Shown here one piece after another: positions 60,283-64,000 of a stretch of DNA of 64,000 nt; the stretch's first letter is position 1, and the number at the start of each line of letters is the position of its first letter. This DNA comes from an uncultured bacterium (GTDB taxonomy: Bacteria > Cyanobacteriota > Vampirovibrionia > Gastranaerophilales > Gastranaerophilaceae). The position numbers and the translations under genes were made by a program. The notes below the pieces were generated by a model, which had not been told where the DNA came from, did not search any database, and was given only the letters and a program-made list of their open reading frames with translations. The DNA lies in NCBI GenBank assembly GCA_902780525.1, contig CACZFL010000013.1, forward strand, positions 1 to 64,000. Direction: 5' to 3'.

Positions 60283-62673
60283 TTAAATAAATAAGTTTGA
60301 GTTGGCATTGTTGCTTTCAGATATATATTTTGCAACTCCGCCTATTTCAACTCCGTCAATTAGTTCCTCTTCTTTTATGCCCATAACATCCATTGACATA
60401 TTGCAGGCAATAAACTTTACACCGCTATCTTGAGCCTGTTTAATAAGTTCGGATAATGTTGAAATGTTTTTATTTTTCATAACCCACTTCATCATTGCAG
60501 ACCCCATTCCGCCCATATTCATTTTAGAAAGGGTCAATTTTTCTGCACCTTTTGGCATCATTAATCCAAACATTTTATCAATAAAGCCTTTTTTGACATT
60601 AACATTTGATTTTCTTAAAATGTTTAAACCCCAGAAAGTAAAGAACATTGTAACATCTTTACCGCTTGCTTTTGCTCCGTTTGCAATAATAAAAGATGCA
60701 AGAGCCTTATCTAAATCATTTGAGAAAACGACAATAGTTTGTCCGTTACCGTTATTTATGACTTTATTCTCCACCTCTTGTCCTCCTTTTGCAATCGTTG
60801 CAACAATTTTTGCTTTGTCCTGTTTTAAATCAACCAAAGTGTTTCCCGTACTTTCACACCAAGAAGCAATATCAGATTTAAACCCTCTGTCGGTTGAAGT
60901 TATTTCAAAAATATCACCCTCATTTGCTTTATTCAGAGCATTTGATACTTTCATAATGGGTCCCGGGCATTGTAGTCCGCAAGCATCTATTTTAATAAGT
61001 TCAGAGTTATTTACGGAAGCCCCAACCGTTGTCGGAATTTTAGCAGCAACTTTGCCTTCTCTGTTTTTTACTAATTCCTTATACAAAGTTATTCCACCCA
61101 TTAGAGAATAAACATTATTAAATCCTTTTTGAATCAGGATTCTTGAAGCATTATAACTTGTATATCCTGTGTTACAGAATAAAATTACTTTTCTGTCGGT
61201 TGGAATCTCATTTAAACGAGAACGAATTTCATTTATCGGAATATTTACAGCACCCTCTATTGTTTTTGTTTTGTATGCAATATTTGGTCTTACATCAATT
61301 AAGTAAGAATCTTCTAAATCTTCAAAATACGCAGGTTTTACAAATCCTTTTAATATATTATCAGCGCTCATTCCTAAGACATTTACCCCAGAATCTTTTG
61401 CGGAATTGTACGGCGGCGCATAGCAAAGTTCACTGTCAATAAGCTCTTGAACTGTTCCATTGTTTCTCATTACAGAACTTATTACATCAATCCTTTTTTC
61501 AACCCCCTCTTGCCCTGCCGCTTGAGCACCAAGTATTTTACCTTCTGGTGTAAATAAAAGTTTATAAAGCGTTTGAGTTGCATCAGGATAATATCCGGCG
61601 TGAGAGTTACCATAAACAAATGTTTTCCAATAAGGAATTTCTTTTTGTTTTAATTGTTTTTCGTTATTCCCAACACTTGCTACCGTTAGGTTAAATACTT
61701 TTAGAACAGAAGTTCCTTGTGAGTTTTTATATGTTGATAGTTTTCCATTTACCCCGCCTATTATATTGTCAGCAATAATTCTCCCTTGCCTGTTTGCAGG
61801 TCCTGCTAACGGAATGAGGGTATTATCACCTGTTACAAAATCTTTGACTTCAACACTATCACCTGCTGCATATATATCAGAATCTGTTGTTTGCATATAT
61901 TCATTAACAAGTATTCCTCTATTCACTTCCAAACCAGCCACTTTTGCTAATGCGGTTTCAGGTTTTACTCCTATTGCTAAAACCACAAAATCAAAAGGTA
62001 TATTTACTCCTGAATTGAGAATTATTTTATCACCATCAAAACTCTTTACACCATCAGAAAGAATAAGATTTACTCCGTTATCTCTCATTTCGTTTTGGGC
62101 AACAGATGCAATTTCTTCATCAACAGGTGCAAGTATTTGATTGCCTAATTCAACAAGGGTTGTCTCTAATCCCATCTCAATAAGATTTTCTGCCATTTCA
62201 ATTCCTATAAAGCCGCCTCCTACAACAACTACTTTTTTAGAATTGTTTTGTTGAACATAGTTTTTAATTTTATCTGCATCATTAAGGTTTCTGACTATAA
62301 AAGTTTTATCTTTATTCATTCCCTCAAAAGGAGGTACAATAGGACTTGCCCCCTGAGCAAGAACAAGTTTATCGTAGTTTAATTCTTCGCCATTGCTTAA
62401 ACTTACTGTTTTTGAGTTTCTGTTAATACTTAAGGCTTCAGTATTTAAAAGAACATCAATATTAAACCAAGATTTGAATTTTTCAGGAGTTGAAACAAGT
62501 ATTTTTTCTCTTTCGTTTATTACACCTGAAACATAGTATGGCAAACCGCAGTTTGCAATAGATACCTCATTTGTTCTTTCAATAATTATGATTTCAGCAT
62601 CTTCATTTAATCTTCTTAATCTTACGGCACAACTTGCACCTGCAGCACCACCACCAACAATAATTACTCTCAT
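60283..62673 (-). CDS. CoA-disulfide-reductase-like / rhodanese / TusA / DsrE fusion (796 aa)
   Basis: Domains in order: FAD/NAD(P) disulfide reductase (VGGGAAGASCAVRLRRL; redox Cys in SIANCGLPYY), dimerisation domain, rhodanese with CNTGYTS active loop (~500), TusA/SirA with CGLQCPGP (~590), and a DsrE-like C-terminus (VFSNDLDKALASFI...MFFTFWGLNIL). It handles persulfide or CoA-SSH relay. A multi-domain 'NPSR-rhodanese-TusA-DsrE' protein common in anaerobes. No island-type promoter. Confidence 0.92.
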   Translation of the reverse strand: MRVIIVGGGAAGASCAVRLRRLNEDAEIIIIERTNEVSIANCGLPYYVSGVINEREKILVSTPEKFKSWFNIDVLLNTEALSINRNSKTVSLSNGEELNYDKLVLAQGASPIVPPFEGMNKDKTFIVRNLNDADKIKNYVQQNNSKKVVVVGGGFIGIEMAENLIEMGLETTLVELGNQILAPVDEEIASVAQNEMRDNGVNLILSDGVKSFDGDKIILNSGVNIPFDFVVLAIGVKPETALAKVAGLEVNRGILVNEYMQTTDSDIYAAGDSVEVKDFVTGDNTLIPLAGPANRQGRIIADNIIGGVNGKLSTYKNSQGTSVLKVFNLTVASVGNNEKQLKQKEIPYWKTFVYGNSHAGYYPDATQTLYKLLFTPEGKILGAQAAGQEGVEKRIDVISSVMRNNGTVQELIDSELCYAPPYNSAKDSGVNVLGMSADNILKGFVKPAYFEDLEDSYLIDVRPNIAYKTKTIEGAVNIPINEIRSRLNEIPTDRKVILFCNTGYTSYNASRILIQKGFNNVYSLMGGITLYKELVKNREGKVAAKIPTTVGASVNNSELIKIDACGLQCPGPIMKVSNALNKANEGDIFEITSTDRGFKSDIASWCESTGNTLVDLKQDKAKIVATIAKGGQEVENKVINNGNGQTIVVFSNDLDKALASFIIANGAKASGKDVTMFFTFWGLNILRKSNVNVKKGFIDKMFGLMMPKGAEKLTLSKMNMGGMGSAMMKWVMKNKNISTLSELIKQAQDSGVKFIACNMSMDVMGIKEEELIDGVEIGGVAKYISESNNANSNLFI

Positions 62674-62770
62674 ATAACCTCACTAGTTTAACTCCATAAT
62701 TTAATCATATTACAAACAAGGTGCTAATTATATTTTATATCTAGATAAAAAATATATTAATGATATTTTG

Positions 62771-62957
62771 ACGGCTCGTTTTATATCCTTTTAAGCTTGG
62801 CAACAGTTTCTGCATCAGCTCATATTTCTTCCGTCGTAATGTCAGTCATATCAATATTTTGGCTATTCATCATTGAATTCTCCTATGCTGCTACTCATTG
62901 TTAACTCTTCTTTCTCAAAATGGTTTATTTTAAGTCGGAAATGTATTGTTTTGTGTC
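62771..62957 (-). pseudogene. Relic of the Mu-like transposon end and MuA start
   Basis: Clearly similar to 57,278-57,466 over its length, including the MuA start (MMNSQNIDMTDITTEEI versus MMNSKDFDMTDIKTEEI), the ribosome site, AAGTCGGA and TTGTTTTGTGTCT. The Trp codon after EEI is TGA and the frame is lost soon after, so this is a dead fragment. Confidence 0.85.
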
Positions 62958-62989
62958 TGAATTTTAAAAAATATAAACAAAATTTTTTA

Positions 62990-63457
62990 TCTTCAATTAC
63001 CTCATTTTTTGATTTTCAATTACCTGAGAAAAATTTTTAATAAAAATCAGGACTTATTTTTTACAATTTTTCATAAGTGCTTCCATCTTCACAATTTTTC
63101 TTGTCGCAGATATCAGATACACTTAATATTGAAATTGTCACAAATTAAATATCAAAAAGGAATACAACAATTTTTTAAAATTTCTCATTTTTTGCATTAT
63201 TTTGTTCTTAAACGCCAAAATGCTTTTTGATACTAGCGAAGGATAAGGTCAAAACATATAAAACCTGATACTGTAATAATTTGAGCATTCCGGGATAATC
63301 ATTTTTTATCATTTTTGTAAAACTCAATTACCTGTTTTCGATTACCTGACCGACAATGAAATGCAAAGAGGGAATTTGAGGGGGAAATATGCACAAACAC
63401 TTCACAAAAAACACTTCCGACTTTAAGGGGGAAGTAATTGAATGAGGTAATTGAAGA
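62990..63457. repeat. 468-bp segment bounded by 17-bp perfect inverted repeats
   Basis: TCTTCAATTACCTCATT at 62,990-63,006 and its exact reverse complement at 63,441-63,457. More TTCAATTACCT-like copies lie inside and to the right (63,014, 63,322, 63,563). No gene inside. Could be a MITE, an invertible segment or an end of the relic element. Confidence 0.65.
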
Positions 63458-63469
63458 GTCCGCTCTGCA

Positions 63470-63610
63470 TCCGTGCCTGTGATTCAAATGTATTGCGGCT
63501 TTGACCTGAAAATCGGAGGACAAATAGAGGACATAAAAGTAATCGAAAGTGGAAAAAATGGCTTCAATTACCTTGTCGCAAACAAATTTTGGGAAGTGCC
63601 TCTAATTTAG
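63470..63610 (+). pseudogene. Coding fragment, C-terminal end of an unknown protein
   Basis: The plus-strand frame ends QMYCGFDLKIGGQIEDIKVI...GFNYLVANKFWEVPLI then stop: a protein-like composition with no start and stops just upstream. Origin unknown. Confidence 0.4.
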
Positions 63611-63660
63611 TATTCATGCGGGTGATAAATCGTTTTTCTTCAATTACTTATTTTGCATTT

Positions 63661-63682
63661 GTCCTGTCTACTTATACAGGAC
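63661..63682 (+). terminator. Intrinsic terminator
   Basis: GTCCTGT (63,661-63,667) pairs with ACAGGAC (63,676-63,682), followed by TTTTTC. Confidence 0.7.
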
Positions 63683-64000
63683 TTTTTCGTCATAGTAAAC
63701 AGACATTCAGGACAATAAAAAAACTGACTCTTATTTTGAGGGAAGCGGGTAAAATTCATATGCCTAGCCAAACACAGCGATTAACGATACTAAAAAACCA
63801 TTTAAAAAATGTCCGAAAAAACATACAAAAGTGTCCGAAAAACTATACGGGTATAAAACACATATTAAACATAATGCTGGTTCTGCCGATTTTGATTGTA
63901 CAAAACTTAATATTCACAAGCCTTTCATTGTGAAATACATCATAATAAAACTTTGATGTTGTTTTATTTGAGAATTGACTCAAACGTAACAAAACTATCT

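Larger units (their letters stand above)
62674..64000. other. Gene-poor right flank with relic and repeats
   Basis: It holds the MuA-end relic (62,771-62,957), a 468-bp segment with 17-bp inverted ends (62,990-63,457), a short coding fragment (63,470-63,610), a terminator (63,661-63,682) and TTCAATTACCT-like copies. From 63,700 on I see only weak frames with no support. Confidence 0.6.

Noticed and set aside
63589..63933. Plus-strand ORF at the right edge as a gene
   Set aside because: No ribosome site, crosses a terminator hairpin, and composition is like non-coding AT-rich DNA.

Overview
The window is AT-rich DNA from a bacterium that is probably diderm: several small proteins carry classical signal peptides ending in VFA or similar. 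The cytoplasmic redox genes at the edges (rubrerythrin, NifX-like proteins, CoA-disulfide-reductase-like fusion) suggest an anaerobe. A gut lineage such as Gastranaerophilales/Melainabacteria or a relative would fit, but no rRNA or core marker is present and I hold this loosely.

Layout. (1) Positions 1-575 and 57,500-62,700 look like ordinary chromosome: two NifX-like genes with identical palindromic operators, a Fic gene, rubrerythrin and a four-domain CoA-disulfide-reductase/rhodanese/TusA/DsrE protein. Where a promoter can be read here it is a standard TTGACA-17-TATAAT type. (2) Positions about 800-53,350 form one large accessory island: DUF6745-like genes, a mini-SMC ATPase, two FtsZ-family proteins plus FtsW and FtsI, PD-(D/E)XK proteins, a reverse transcriptase with a DnaB-like ATPase, a tandem AAA+ ATPase, a UvrD-nuclease, McrBC with a WYL regulator, DUF2130, HNH, TPR and secreted proteins, a MORC/Z1/AIPR/two-methyltransferase/Vsr restriction island, a RES-domain gene, and a macrodomain operon. 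(3) Positions 53,359-57,381 are a Mu-type transposition module (MuA, MuB and a third gene) that abuts the island with no gap; a decayed copy of its end lies at 62,771-62,957.

The most striking feature is regulatory. Twenty-four transcription units of the island, and none that I could find outside it, start with the same promoter: a 15-bp imperfect dyad (consensus TGTCCG-N3-CTGACA), then exactly 11 nt, then a -10 hexamer of form TAnnnT (23 of 24). There is no ordinary -35. The dyad is centred near -31, the position of the MotA box in T4 middle promoters. One gene under such a promoter (37,969-38,340) encodes a free-standing sigma-70 region 4 domain, so a sigma-appropriation regulon is a concrete hypothesis.

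Other unusual items are a SAM-I/IV-type riboswitch with a readable terminator/antiterminator in front of a zinc-ribbon gene and DUF2130; an FtsZ lacking the T7-loop aspartates and the C-terminal peptide, encoded with a tandem AAA+ protein; a retron-like RT facing a structured RNA that has its own regulon promoter; a 20-residue microprotein with its own promoter; and a secreted protein made of six 19-residue repeats.

Interpretation: the island behaves like one genetic element, possibly cargo of the Mu-like transposon, that carries its own transcription programme, its own division-protein homologues and at least three nuclease-based defence modules. Protein family calls rest on motifs read by eye, without database searches.
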